Shown here in pieces: positions 52,412 to 60,351 of a DNA stretch of 64,000 bases. Within the stretch, counting starts at the first letter, position 1, and every line of letters begins with the position of its first letter. The stretch spans positions 57,895 through 121,894 of the forward strand of contig CAYTKQ010000008.1 of NCBI GenBank assembly GCA_964438705.1, given 5' to 3'. The notes under the pieces were generated by a model. It had not been told where the DNA came from and made no database searches. It saw only the letters and a program-made list of their open reading frames with translations. The DNA comes from Christensenella sp964438705. GTDB lineage: Bacteria; Bacillota; Clostridia; Christensenellales; Christensenellaceae. Both the position numbers and the translations under genes were made by a program.

Positions 52412-52850
52412 TCACACCTCGCGTTTAAAAGCCGTCGTTTTCTGCCGCAGCACCGTGATCGCGCCTTTGGCAGTCTTCCCAAGCTGCGCCTTCATGTTGC
52501 CGTACATGTTGAGCGTTGCCGAGCATATATCATCGTCATAAATAAGCGCCGCCAGCGCCCGCAATACCCCCCCCCACTCCTCCATCCACCGGCTCGAACC
52601 CGTATGTACCCGCGCCCGTTCCAAATAACTGCTCGATCTGATCCTCCGCACGCTTGAGCGTCTTTTCCCGCTTCTTTTCCACCGAAACCTTATCCTGATA
52701 ACATCGGCTTTCCGCACAATCGCAATGCATGGCGGCGTATTCGTCCTTTTCCTCTTTTGTTCCCTCGCGCTCGTGCAACGGGATCGGCACCGCCGTCCCG
52801 CAAAATCTGCACATCCCGAAATCATCCTCTTTTTTCAATCCGCTTCCCAT
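52412..52850 (-). pseudogene. Conserved phage zinc-ribbon protein with a frameshift in a G9 tract
   Basis: The N-terminal frame (MGSGLKKEDDFGMCRFCGTAVPIP ... FGTGAGTYGFEPVDGG) and the C-terminal frame (GVLRALAALIYDDDICSATLNMYGNMKA ... REV) together form one protein of about 145 residues. Each half looks real, and they lie in different frames. The switch point is a run of nine G on the minus strand (52567-52575). The first half has a Zn-binding CxxC and a second Cys pair. The break may be a sequencing error, a true mutation, or a phase-variable or slippage site. An AAGGAG site precedes the ATG. Confidence 0.7.
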
Positions 52851-52853
52851 CTT

Positions 52854-53042
52854 TTAGTGCTCCTTTCTATCTTCCTTATATTGCGGGCAGTATTCGATTG
52901 CGTATGTCGTCCCATCGCTCGTCTTTCCCACCCGTATCTTTGTTTTTCGCGCCCGCCACCCCGGTATCGGCGTAAAGCTGCGCGACCACGCGCACCCGCC
53001 GCAAGCCCTCTCACACGTCCAGCATGGTTGTTCCTTTTGCAT
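52854..53042 (-). CDS. Cysteine-rich small phage protein
   Basis: A 62-residue protein with cysteines at CWTCERACGGC near the start and a basic middle (WRARKTKIRVGK). The cysteines could bind zinc. The upstream site is GCGGGGAAATAGG. It lies between a 28-codon gene and the frameshifted gene in the early operon. Function unknown. Confidence 0.55.
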   Translation of the reverse strand: MQKEQPCWTCERACGGCAWSRSFTPIPGWRARKTKIRVGKTSDGTTYAIEYCPQYKEDRKEH

Positions 53043-53045
53043 TTC

Positions 53046-53132
53046 CTATTTCCCCGCCTTATACGCCATTGCCGCTGCCCGGCCGTATTCCTCCATCACC
53101 AACCTGTTCACGCCTTCCAGTAGCTTTTTCAT
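53046..53132 (-). CDS. 28-residue phage peptide
   Basis: An 87-bp frame starting MKKLLEGVNRLVMEEYGRAA with an exceptionally good site (AGGAGGAGC, 7 nt before the ATG). It ends 3 bp before the next gene. The peptide would be one amphipathic helix. Such tiny helical frames are common in early operons of Firmicute phages. Confidence 0.5.
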   Translation of the reverse strand: MKKLLEGVNRLVMEEYGRAAAMAYKAGK

Positions 53133-53210
53133 TTGCTCCTCCTAAAAATATCTGTGTAGAAAATTTTGCCTAACTTCCACGCCTTCATACTACTTACGAG
53201 GTGATATGTT

Positions 53211-53402
53211 ATGAAAAATACGTGGATTGTTTCAAGGTTCATAGTCATGCTGATGCAGTGTGCGTTTATTATCGTCACGGGTCAAGAATCCCTTCTCCTG
53301 TATTCTCTTGACCTGTTTGTGGATTATCTCCCGGATGTAACGCTGTTTTTCCGCTCATTCATCCATCAATATGCTATGCCGTGGGCCGCACCCAAATCTT
53401 AG
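53211..53402 (+). CDS. Possible small hydrophobic protein, rightward
   Basis: A 63-codon frame on the strand opposite to the early operon, with a GAGGTG site 7 nt before its ATG and one or two hydrophobic stretches (FIVMLMQCAFIIV, LLLYSLDLFVDYLP). It overlaps the end of the C5 methylase gene by 29 bp. It could be a moron-type membrane peptide, but there is no family match and it may be spurious. Confidence 0.35.
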   Translation: MKNTWIVSRFIVMLMQCAFIIVTGQESLLLYSLDLFVDYLPDVTLFFRSFIHQYAMPWAAPKS

Positions 53403-55476
53403 CGTCCTCTCGCACATTCCAGTACCACTCCTGCCCGATCATGTTTGGCAGCATCGTTTCGAGCATCGACGTCGCGATCCCGCATGCGGCGGGCGGCGGT
53501 ACCATATTTCCAACATGCTCACGCCATACCTTTTCGCTGTTCCCGGCGAGTTCCAAAAGCGACCCGTCCGCAAAATGCGACGGAAGCCCTTGGAGCATCG
53601 CCATCTCAAACGTCGTGATCGGCCTGTGCCAGCTCCCGTCTTCTGAAATAATGACCCATACCCCGCTTTGCGTATCCTGCGGAATTTGGGTGTGCTCTCC
53701 TTCCTGGATGCGCGGGTCAGCCACCGACGCGGGGCGGTTGTCTATGTCGAAATTCCCCGTCACCGCACTGCTCGGCTTTTCCCAACCGACCACTCCGTAC
53801 GCGCCGCTTCTCGCTTCGCATGTCAAGCGTGGATCAGCCACCAAAGCAGCACCTGAACCATGTATGTTCGGGTTCGCAATGATCGCATCAGACGGTTTTT
53901 CCCAATCCTGCACCTTTGAAACCGTTGTGCGCCTCCATGTGCTTTCAACCCTCGGGTCAGCGACCGCACCCTTGTGATCTTTTACGCTCATGTTCGCGGT
54001 GATCGCCGGAGCGGGCTTGTTCCATTCGGCAATCCCAAGCGCCCCGTGAAAACGACCGTTGTCTTTTACGCGGGGGTCTGCTACGTTGCCGCTTCCCGAT
54101 GTTACAGCACCGCTCGGTTGTTCCCACTCGGTTACTTTCAACGCCCGATTGAATGCTGTATAGTCGAGCCGCGGATCGTTCACGGACAATGCGCCGCACT
54201 GTAAATCTGTTTGACCGATGATCGTCGTGCTCGGCTTATCCCATTCGTTGACTTTGTGGCTTCCCGGAAACCGTCCTTTCCGTTCGGGCAGCCGCGGGTC
54301 GGCAACGCCGGATATACCATTGCTGCGCCCCGCTCCCGTGCTGCCTGTCACCGCAGGGGCGGTTTCGCCCCATCTCACAACACGAAACGCGCCGGCACGC
54401 GGCGTATATCCTAACTTCTTATCTCCGTACAACACGGCCCCGCTTCCGATCCTGCTGCCCGTTATTGTCGGTGACGGTTCGCCACCCTCGGTTATTTTGA
54501 ATTTGCTACCATGCCCGCATACCTTATCAAGCCGGGGATCAGCGACACTTACAGCGCCGTTGTTTGGCCTATGTCCTCCTGCTATTGTGGCGCTGTGCTT
54601 GTCCCACGGTACGATCTGATATAGGTTTGCGTAACAGTCCCGGTTAAGCGCCCGCCAATCTTTCCCCGCAGGAATGAGCGCGAGACGCACCCATGTTTTC
54701 CATTGCAAATTCGGGATGCGGTGCATCCTTCCCGCCCTCTTTATATCTCCGGGCATGGGAACGCTTTCCAATACTTCACCGATTGATTTAAGGCGATACT
54801 TGGGCGGCTGATAAATGAACGACATCAGCTTGCGCGGGTTTCGCGCAATCAATAAATACCGTTTGCGCGTTTGTCCAAGGCCGCCGATCTCCCCGCAGTC
54901 GTGCGTACCCTCGTGAAACTCGTACCCGCAGGATGCAAGGAGTTTTTTCACTTCTTCGAGCAGGGCCGCGCCGCGCTGAGTGATGCGCGGTACATTCTCA
55001 ATCAGGATCGCGGTAGGAAGGTCGTCCTTAAACGCTTCCAGTACAAGCCACATCGACCGTACCACCAATTTGTTAAGCGCCTGATACTTTGGCGTTCGAG
55101 ACGATTTCTCCGGCAGTAGTCCAGAGAATCCCTTGCACGGCGGCGAAAGGAATATGACGTCGGGCGTTTGCCCGTGTGCCGCTGTCCTTATATCTTCCGG
55201 CGTTGCTTCTTTCCAATCTTCGGGCGGCTCCTTTCCGAAAAAATCTATGTACTGCTGACGATCAAATAAATCCATGACCGTACCCGATTCCCCTGCGGTC
55301 AATCGGTTAAAGTTTTCAATGCACAACGGATCGCAGTCTATCCCGCCGATCGTGTGGAATGTTCCTTTGATTCCTTTGTATGTACTCTGCGCCACCTCGA
55401 AGCCAAGCGCCCCTCCGCCAATCCCGCAGAATAGATGAAATACTTTAAATTCGTGTGTCTGCTCTTGTAGTCTCAT
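53374..55476 (-). CDS. C5-cytosine DNA methyltransferase with eight tandem repeats
   Basis: A 700-residue enzyme of the Dcm family. The N-terminal catalytic part has motif I (LFCGIGGG, about 15-22), the catalytic cysteine in PPCKGFSG near 110 and an ENVPRI motif near 160. The C-terminus has RPITTFEMAMLQGLP and GNMVPPPAA (motifs IX and X). Between them, about 288-605, are eight units of 34-43 residues built on W-x-K-P-S-x-x-I-T-G and VADPRL, each resembling the WDKPAPTIT segment that occurs once in normal enzymes. Target sequence is unknown. It follows dam and a PP-loop gene, suggesting a phage DNA modification set. The start has GGGGGAAGG. Confidence 0.88.
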   Translation of the reverse strand: MRLQEQTHEFKVFHLFCGIGGGALGFEVAQSTYKGIKGTFHTIGGIDCDPLCIENFNRLTAGESGTVMDLFDRQQYIDFFGKEPPEDWKEATPEDIRTAAHGQTPDVIFLSPPCKGFSGLLPEKSSRTPKYQALNKLVVRSMWLVLEAFKDDLPTAILIENVPRITQRGAALLEEVKKLLASCGYEFHEGTHDCGEIGGLGQTRKRYLLIARNPRKLMSFIYQPPKYRLKSIGEVLESVPMPGDIKRAGRMHRIPNLQWKTWVRLALIPAGKDWRALNRDCYANLYQIVPWDKHSATIAGGHRPNNGAVSVADPRLDKVCGHGSKFKITEGGEPSPTITGSRIGSGAVLYGDKKLGYTPRAGAFRVVRWGETAPAVTGSTGAGRSNGISGVADPRLPERKGRFPGSHKVNEWDKPSTTIIGQTDLQCGALSVNDPRLDYTAFNRALKVTEWEQPSGAVTSGSGNVADPRVKDNGRFHGALGIAEWNKPAPAITANMSVKDHKGAVADPRVESTWRRTTVSKVQDWEKPSDAIIANPNIHGSGAALVADPRLTCEARSGAYGVVGWEKPSSAVTGNFDIDNRPASVADPRIQEGEHTQIPQDTQSGVWVIISEDGSWHRPITTFEMAMLQGLPSHFADGSLLELAGNSEKVWREHVGNMVPPPAACGIATSMLETMLPNMIGQEWYWNVREDAKIWVRPTA

Positions 55477-55499
55477 ACCTTCCCCCGCTTCTTAAGCGT

Positions 55500-56309
55500 T
55501 TATAGTCCCATGTTCCAGACCGAAAGCTGAATCTTTGGAGTGAAATTCATCCAAAGTTTTTCAGTCCTAGGCCTTGCGTGTTCCGCAAACGTTTCAAGTT
55601 TTTCGCAATGCCACGCAAATAAATAGTCGTTGTACATTTCGCTGTCATATCCAGATAACATTACTGCGCCTTTATGCTGCAGCAATGCTTTCAATAATTT
55701 CTCGTGGTCGGCATCCGTCATTTCGTGTGCATAGTTTTTCCCTGTCCGCGTTGACCATACATAGGGCGGGTCGGCATAAATCAGTACATTCGGAAAATTG
55801 AATCTCTCGATCACTTCAAGCGCCGGCCGATTTTCTATTTGCACATCCTTCAGGCGTTCCGTGACCGCCAAAATCCAATTCGGCAATCTATTCCAACACA
55901 GCGTTACATACGACCGCTCGCGCCCCTGAAGATCATTTTTCCACCCTGCTTTATATGCGCCCGTTCTAAATCCATGACCCTGCCAATGTTTCACCAACAT
56001 GATACGTGCGCGTTCTACATCATCGGTATCGGGCACCGGGATGAAAGCTTGATCATATTCCTCTCGTGCATATGGGGTAAGATGTATGGCTCTGGCCAAC
56101 TCCTTCGGACGTTCCCGCACCACTCGAAACAGGTTCACCACGTCTCCATCCAGATCGTTGATTGTCTCGATATTGCTCTTGGCCTTATTGAACAGAATCG
56201 CGCCGCTTCCAAAGAATGGCTCAATGTAGCTATGGTGTTCGGGAATTTTGTCAACGATCCAGTCAGCAATTCTCCACTTCGCCCCCGGATACTTCAGTAT
56301 TGCGTTCAT
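55500..56309 (-). CDS. DNA adenine methylase (D12 class, Dam-like)
   Basis: A 269-residue N6-adenine methylase. It starts MNAILKYPGAKWRIADWIVD, matching the KWAGGK of Dam, then has the SAM-binding PFFGSG near 31-36 and the catalytic DPPY near 183-186. A frame open 14 codons upstream is not used, since the family N-terminus aligns here and a GGAAGG site is near. It would protect phage DNA against host restriction or regulate packaging. It is the middle gene of the modification cluster. Confidence 0.9.
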   Translation of the reverse strand: MNAILKYPGAKWRIADWIVDKIPEHHSYIEPFFGSGAILFNKAKSNIETINDLDGDVVNLFRVVRERPKELARAIHLTPYAREEYDQAFIPVPDTDDVERARIMLVKHWQGHGFRTGAYKAGWKNDLQGRERSYVTLCWNRLPNWILAVTERLKDVQIENRPALEVIERFNFPNVLIYADPPYVWSTRTGKNYAHEMTDADHEKLLKALLQHKGAVMLSGYDSEMYNDYLFAWHCEKLETFAEHARPRTEKLWMNFTPKIQLSVWNMGL

Positions 56310-56361
56310 CCTTCCGTCCTCTCTATCCCTTCGCCGGATCATGCTTTGCAAAGTCCGATCC

Positions 56362-57483
56362 TCATAGTTCGCCTAGCTCCATTTCAATTTGTCCGTCCGC
56401 CTGCGACGTTTTTTTTGCTTCCCCGCTGCGTCTTGTCGCCTTGTATTTATTGTATTTTTGACGGTACCTATAACTGTCCCCGAATACGTTCCACGCAGCT
56501 TTGACCAAATTCGGTTCAAATGGGCGTATTTTCTCCAAATCCTCTACTGCTTTCGCAGAAATCGAACACCCGCAGCACCCCGTACGCGTCAGGCCGTACG
56601 CCTCATACGCGTCAGCGTATCGAATCCCGTAATGGTCTTTGTACCATTGTTTGTCAGCATCTGATACATAAAATAGCGGTCGAAGCCTGTATTTCCCGTC
56701 CGCCGCCTCGGTAAAGCACATGGACGTATTATCCTTGCGCGGAACAGACCTCATTCCACCCTCATCACGGCGTTCTCCGGTGATTACCATGTCGTATGGC
56801 TTCTGCGCTGTGTGTGCGACCTGCTTTTTACAATAGTCGCAGCATTTGTTACTAACCTTGAACGGTATCGGGTTTTCGATGATAAAATCCAGTAAATATT
56901 TCGAAGATCCAATGACAAGCTGAATGTCAGGTCTTGGTTCCCCTGCTGAATTACACCCGCACAAAAAGTTAATTTGCGATTCGCATTTCGGATATCTATA
57001 TTTGAGTTCGGCGCGCATGGCTTGTTTATCATCTGCGTCAGCGTATTCTTTGGCGATTGATAGCGGGATATTCTTTCGCTGTATCCCCTCAAGCCCTGCC
57101 GACACGATTTTTGATATAAACGGCTGTCCATGTTCCCGCGTTGCCTGAACAATGTTCTTTTTTGGTCCGTATTCGTCGATTGTGACGCCATACAGTTTTT
57201 CGACTTCTTTGACATGGCGCTTTATTGCCTCCATTTCAAGCCCAGTGTTAAAAAAACAGTAATGCACGGGCGGCAGATTCAGCGTTTTGCGTATTTCTTC
57301 GATCATGTGCAGCATGATGTCGCTATCGCTCCCGCCGGAATACGAGCAGATTGCATTCGGGTGTCGCATCAGTTTTGCCGCAACAATCCCATGAATTGCC
57401 TCGAATTTGCGCGGTGCGTCAAAATCCGCATATGCCGGCCTGTCTGTATATACTTTACTTTTGTATTCGTTTTTCATTTCCAT
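56362..57483 (-). CDS. PP-loop ATP pyrophosphatase, PAPS-reductase-like
   Basis: A 373-residue protein with a PP-loop (SGGSDSDIMLH, about 48-58) and the PAPS reductase fold: YCFFNTGLEM and the late TGERRDEGGMRS block. Several cysteines (CGCNSAG, CCDYCKKQ, TRTGCCGCS) could bind a metal or FeS cluster, which true PAPS reductases lack in this pattern. Relatives occur in phages and next to DNA phosphorothioation (DndC-like) genes. Its place before dam and the C5 methylase suggests a role in DNA modification, but sulfate metabolism cannot be excluded. It starts behind GAGGAGACGG. Confidence 0.8.
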   Translation of the reverse strand: MEMKNEYKSKVYTDRPAYADFDAPRKFEAIHGIVAAKLMRHPNAICSYSGGSDSDIMLHMIEEIRKTLNLPPVHYCFFNTGLEMEAIKRHVKEVEKLYGVTIDEYGPKKNIVQATREHGQPFISKIVSAGLEGIQRKNIPLSIAKEYADADDKQAMRAELKYRYPKCESQINFLCGCNSAGEPRPDIQLVIGSSKYLLDFIIENPIPFKVSNKCCDYCKKQVAHTAQKPYDMVITGERRDEGGMRSVPRKDNTSMCFTEAADGKYRLRPLFYVSDADKQWYKDHYGIRYADAYEAYGLTRTGCCGCSISAKAVEDLEKIRPFEPNLVKAAWNVFGDSYRYRQKYNKYKATRRSGEAKKTSQADGQIEMELGEL

Positions 57484-57568
57484 TACCCCGTCTCCTCACC
57501 GCAAGGTCATATTTTCTTTCCCTCTCATCCAAAGCGTGTTATACTGTCCTCGAAAGGATGGTGGTTGC

Positions 57569-57748
57569 ATGAATAAAGTATTTTTGATCTTATGTCTCGT
57601 CTTTTGGGCGCTATTCGCCCTCATCATCATCGGCGTATATCAAGGCTTCACAGATTCCCGTGGTATGATGTTTCTTTTTCCCTGTCTCATTGCGGGCATT
57701 GTTTTTACTGTGCTTACGCTTAAGAGCCGGAAGAAGAACAAGCGGTAA
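57569..57748 (+). CDS. Possible small two-helix membrane protein, rightward
   Basis: A 59-codon frame (MNKVFLILCLVFWALFALII ... LIAGIVFTVLTLKSRKKNKR) with two membrane helices and a basic tail, read against the early operon. The preceding GTGTTATACTG contains a possible -10 element and the start is preceded by AAAGGATGG. It lies in a gap between leftward genes. It may be a lysogeny-expressed (moron) gene. Confidence 0.5.
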   Translation: MNKVFLILCLVFWALFALIIIGVYQGFTDSRGMMFLFPCLIAGIVFTVLTLKSRKKNKR

Positions 57749-57773
57749 TCCTTGCACTGCCATCTATTCCTCT

Positions 57774-57911
57774 TTACTCATCCCACTCACACCTCTCCGG
57801 CGCCGCATAAAGCGGGCAGATATAAAAGGGGAACATCATCCCCCGCAATTCACAATATATGGTCGCCGTGCCGTCTCCGTGGCAGCACGTCCCGCAGCAT
57901 TCAATCATCAT
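57774..57911 (-). CDS. Cysteine-rich 45-residue phage protein
   Basis: A short frame starting MMIECCGTCCHGDGTATIYC, with seven cysteines in total, a GGGTGAGGG site, and a stop 25 bp before the end of the opposite-strand gene. Similar cysteine-rich miniproteins occur next to DUF4406 genes in Firmicute phages. The closest named function is none; zinc binding is likely. Confidence 0.5.
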   Translation of the reverse strand: MMIECCGTCCHGDGTATIYCELRGMMFPFYICPLYAAPERCEWDE

Positions 57912-57918
57912 TCGTCCC

Positions 57919-58410
57919 TCACCCCTGCTGTTCGCAGGATTCACCTCGCTCAAAAATGATCTCGATGCCCAGCTTTCCCGCGTACATAAATTCCTTCACC
58001 GCGCCCGGGCTGTTCGTCCAGTCCGCAAGCATGTAGATCGCATCCGCTCCGTCGAGCATCGCGCAGTTGATCGGATAATACAGCTCGTACGGAAGCACAG
58101 GCAGCTTGGCGGGATCGAGCACCCGCCATCCGCGTTCCCGAAGCCCCTCTGCCGCTGCCGCAAATTTCTTCTCATAATCCGGATCGCCCGTCATTTTCCC
58201 CGCGATATATACAGTTTTGGAGGTGTGCTTCTTGTGATTACGCCCCGAAAGATACGCCTCAACGCCCTGCAAAAACTTGAGCCACGACGCGCAGCGGTTT
58301 TCCTCCGCCTTGTTTCCAAACGCCCGCGCGTCGCACATCTGGCCCTCGATCCGCTCCCTTCGCCGCGCCGCCTGTATCCGCAAATATTCCCTCTGTCTGT
58401 CCCGCTCCAT
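57919..58410 (-). CDS. DUF4406-type phage protein (nucleoside deoxyribosyltransferase-like fold)
   Basis: A 163-residue protein. The N-terminal 75 residues are charged and helical. The C-terminal part is a DUF4406 domain: TVYIAGKMTGDPDYEKKFA, WRVLDPAKLP and YPINCAMLDGADAIYMLADW, which resembles the nucleoside 2-deoxyribosyltransferase fold. The role in phages is not known. The ATG overlaps the preceding stop (TAATG) and has GGAGG at good spacing. Confidence 0.75.
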   Translation of the reverse strand: MERDRQREYLRIQAARRRERIEGQMCDARAFGNKAEENRCASWLKFLQGVEAYLSGRNHKKHTSKTVYIAGKMTGDPDYEKKFAAAAEGLRERGWRVLDPAKLPVLPYELYYPINCAMLDGADAIYMLADWTNSPGAVKEFMYAGKLGIEIIFERGESCEQQG

Positions 58411-58727
58411 TATTTTCGTCCTCCGCATGTTCTTCTGTGATCCCACCACACGGGGATCGCGTTTTCGCATATCATAGGCTGGATCGACCCGCGCACCTCG
58501 CGCCCGCGCCTGTCGATCATCACGTCCCCGCCGTCCTCGTGCTCAACAAACCATTCCTTTTCAAGCTCCACAGGAACCCATTTCCCCGTGTCCGCATTCT
58601 GCATGAAGTCAATGATTTTTCCGCACCGCCCGCACGCTCTCACGCTCTCGTCCTCCCTCGCCCTTTGCGCTTCGCCTCGCGTTTTCCGCGCGGCTTCGCT
58701 TGTCGGGCGGCTCGTCCTCTCCCCCAT
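58410..58727 (-). CDS. Small phage protein with a possible zinc ribbon
   Basis: A 105-residue protein. The N-terminal 30 residues are charged and GC-rich low-complexity (RPTSEAARKTRGEAQRAR), then come CGRCGK and, near the end, a second Cys in RRTCGG with a histidine before it. The start shown lies 6 bp after the previous stop; the ribosome binding site is weak, and a start further downstream is possible. Function unknown. Confidence 0.5.
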   Translation of the reverse strand: MGERTSRPTSEAARKTRGEAQRAREDESVRACGRCGKIIDFMQNADTGKWVPVELEKEWFVEHEDGGDVMIDRRGREVRGSIQPMICENAIPVWWDHRRTCGGRK

Positions 58728-58732
58728 CAAAC

Positions 58733-59203
58733 TCACTTCGTTCGAGTTTGCCGGGGACCCCGATCTCGTCCCCGCATCCGCAAAAGATACTCCAGCCCAA
58801 ACATCTCGTCGTGGTTCTTTACCCCCGCCTCGCGCCTCACACAAGCCTTCTTGCGCGGCACGTCCTTCACAACGACCCCGAACATCTCGTCGTGCGAAAA
58901 TTCTTTCCCGTCAAGAAAGTTCATCCCAAAGATCGCCACAAACGACAGCTCCGGAAAATGTTCCTCAAACGCCGTTTGCGCCAAGCGCGCCAGCTTCATG
59001 CGAAGTTCCCGTTCAAAATGCACGCCCTCGTCCGAAAGGTTGTGATCTTCGGGATTCATGTACACGTAAAGTCCGTATTTTTCCGAAAGCGCCCGTTCCC
59101 CATCTCCAAAGAATATATGATGCTTATGAAGCCTCGCACATACGCGACGCACCTCATACCCCTCGCCTTCCGGCAAAATGCTGTCCTTTGCCACCCGTTT
59201 CAT
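58733..59203 (-). CDS. Probable HNH-like phage nuclease
   Basis: A 156-residue protein with CARLHKHHIFFG, then EKYGLYVYMNPEDHNLSDEG and a following histidine (GVHFERELRMKLARL). The spaced His/Asn pattern resembles HNH-type nucleases encoded in recombination regions of phages (NinG- or YbcO-like). It would act in recombination or packaging. It starts at MKRVAKD behind GGAGGACAGG and overlaps the previous stop by 4 bp (ATGA). Confidence 0.5.
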   Translation of the reverse strand: MKRVAKDSILPEGEGYEVRRVCARLHKHHIFFGDGERALSEKYGLYVYMNPEDHNLSDEGVHFERELRMKLARLAQTAFEEHFPELSFVAIFGMNFLDGKEFSHDEMFGVVVKDVPRKKACVRREAGVKNHDEMFGLEYLLRMRGRDRGPRQTRTK

Positions 59204-59358
59204 CGCCTGTCCTCCATTCGGTATACCCTGCATATCTTCGGCGCGCGTTCCACACGCCGTCTGCGCACCCACTGCCATATCCTCAGCCGCCGCTCCCAAA
59301 TCAGCAGCCCCGCGCACGGCAGCACAATGATCGCCGCCACCAATATCGCCTCAATCAT
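59200..59358 (-). CDS. Small membrane protein in the early operon
   Basis: A 52-residue protein with one membrane helix (MIEAILVAAIIVLPCAGLLI) and a strongly basic remainder (WVRRRRVERAPK). It has a GAGGGAG site and 4-bp overlaps on both sides, so it is part of a tight early operon. Function unknown. Confidence 0.55.
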   Translation of the reverse strand: MIEAILVAAIIVLPCAGLLIWERRLRIWQWVRRRRVERAPKICRVYRMEDRR

Positions 59359-59591
59359 CGTATCTCCCTCGCTTCGCGCGTCCGGCCGTCCGGCAGAAAC
59401 GCGGAATACCGGCACGTCTCGATCCACGCCGCCACCTCGTCCGCCTTCAGCAGAAAATCTCTCCCGTTCGGCAAATATGCCTTCAATTGCTCCGCGTGGA
59501 TCGCCTTATAAAGCGTGTTGCGCCCAACTCCAAAATAATCCGCCGCCTGCCGCATCGTCAGCATCTTTGGCATCGTCATTGTCGGATACAT
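59355..59591 (-). CDS. Excisionase-like HTH_17 protein
   Basis: A 78-residue protein with a MerR-like winged helix: MLTMRQAADYFGVGRNTLYKAIH, then YLPNGRDFLLKADEVAAWIE. This is the HTH_17/excisionase family, which binds DNA near att sites and steers integrase towards excision. It is the second gene of the repressed leftward operon, so it would be made at induction. The start at MYPTMTM follows GGGGGAG. Confidence 0.75.
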   Translation of the reverse strand: MYPTMTMPKMLTMRQAADYFGVGRNTLYKAIHAEQLKAYLPNGRDFLLKADEVAAWIETCRYSAFLPDGRTREAREIR

Positions 59592-59596
59592 AATCT

Positions 59597-59806
59597 TCAC
59601 TCCCCCGCCGCCTTCGGCGCTTCCCACTCCGCAAGAACCTCTTCGCACGCCGCAAGCACCCTCTTACCGCCCGGCGTCGGGCGCATCCCGTTCACATATT
59701 CGTTGAACTGGTTGTAAGAAAGCGTCTCAAACCCGCGCTTGCGCAGCTCCTTCAAAATATCCGTCTGCCGCTTTCCCAAAATCGCAAGCCGTACCTTAAT
59801 GCTCAT
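59597..59806 (-). CDS. Small early regulator-like protein
   Basis: A 69-residue basic helical protein (MSIKVRLAILGKRQTDILKE, then YNQFNEYVNG) whose first half looks like an HTH of the kind that begins early operons in Firmicute phages. It is the first gene after the leftward promoter, so it may act as a Cro-like or antirepressor protein. A GGAGGAACGGG site precedes the ATG. Confidence 0.55.
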   Translation of the reverse strand: MSIKVRLAILGKRQTDILKELRKRGFETLSYNQFNEYVNGMRPTPGGKRVLAACEEVLAEWEAPKAAGE

Positions 59807-59895
59807 TTTCCCGTTCCTCCTATTGATTTTTTAATGTTCCGGTGTTATTCTAAAAGTTACAAGGTGGAGAAACCCACTCCGCTCTTGATAGGTAT

Positions 59896-59947
59896 ATTAT
59901 ATTCCGACTTTAGTCGTAAGTCAATACATTATCCTACTTTTGTCGGA
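59896..59947 (-). promoter_or_regulatory. Leftward early promoter with two operator-like sites
   Basis: On the minus strand TTGACT (59919-59924) and TATAAT (59896-59901) are spaced by 17 bp, and the spacer contains a TCCGAC...GTCG operator half-symmetric site (59903-59917). A second copy, TCCTACTTTTGTCGGA, lies at 59932-59947. Both match the perfect 16-bp palindrome at 60615-60630, so the prophage repressor probably shuts this promoter by covering its spacer. Confidence 0.8.
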
Positions 59948-59970
59948 ATATTTTTGGAGAGGTTGCGCGT

Positions 59971-60351
59971 ATGGAAGTTGTAACGCTCATTGCCGCTTGT
60001 CTCGCGGCGGTCAGTTCTATGTGTGGCGTGTTTCTGAATTTGCGGGCAAAAAAAAGCGATCGCCGTCTGGCGTATCGCAAGGATGCTTATCTCAAGTTTT
60101 TGCGGTTGGCAACAGATATGCCCTTCAATCGGGATGCCTACTGCGCTGCGGATGTTGCTGTAGCCGCTTCATATGCCCGTGCAGTTGGCACAAAAGAATG
60201 TGCAGCATTAATCGAACAGATGCTCGACTATACGATGGCATATGTAAAATATCAAACGGACGGCGGCGACCGCCCTCCGGGGGATGTAAGTAAAATGTTG
60301 GAGCAGATATCGGACCAAATGCACGTAGAGTTCCAAAAAGAATTAAACTGA
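59971..60351 (+). CDS. Small membrane-anchored helical protein, immunity-region
   Basis: A 126-residue protein with one N-terminal membrane helix (VVTLIAACLAAVSSMCGVFL) and a helical, cytosolic remainder. It reads rightward from within the operator region and has a GGAGAGG site. It lies opposite the early operon, so it may be expressed in the lysogen, as an exclusion or immunity factor; that is inference. Its end overlaps the convergent gene at 60252-60557 by 100 bp. Confidence 0.6.
   Translation: MEVVTLIAACLAAVSSMCGVFLNLRAKKSDRRLAYRKDAYLKFLRLATDMPFNRDAYCAADVAVAASYARAVGTKECAALIEQMLDYTMAYVKYQTDGGDRPPGDVSKMLEQISDQMHVEFQKELN

Noticed and set aside
53650..54620. Possible non-coding tandem repeat array
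   Set aside because: The repeats are coding, conserved at protein level (W-x-K-P-S and VADPRL) inside the C5 methylase.
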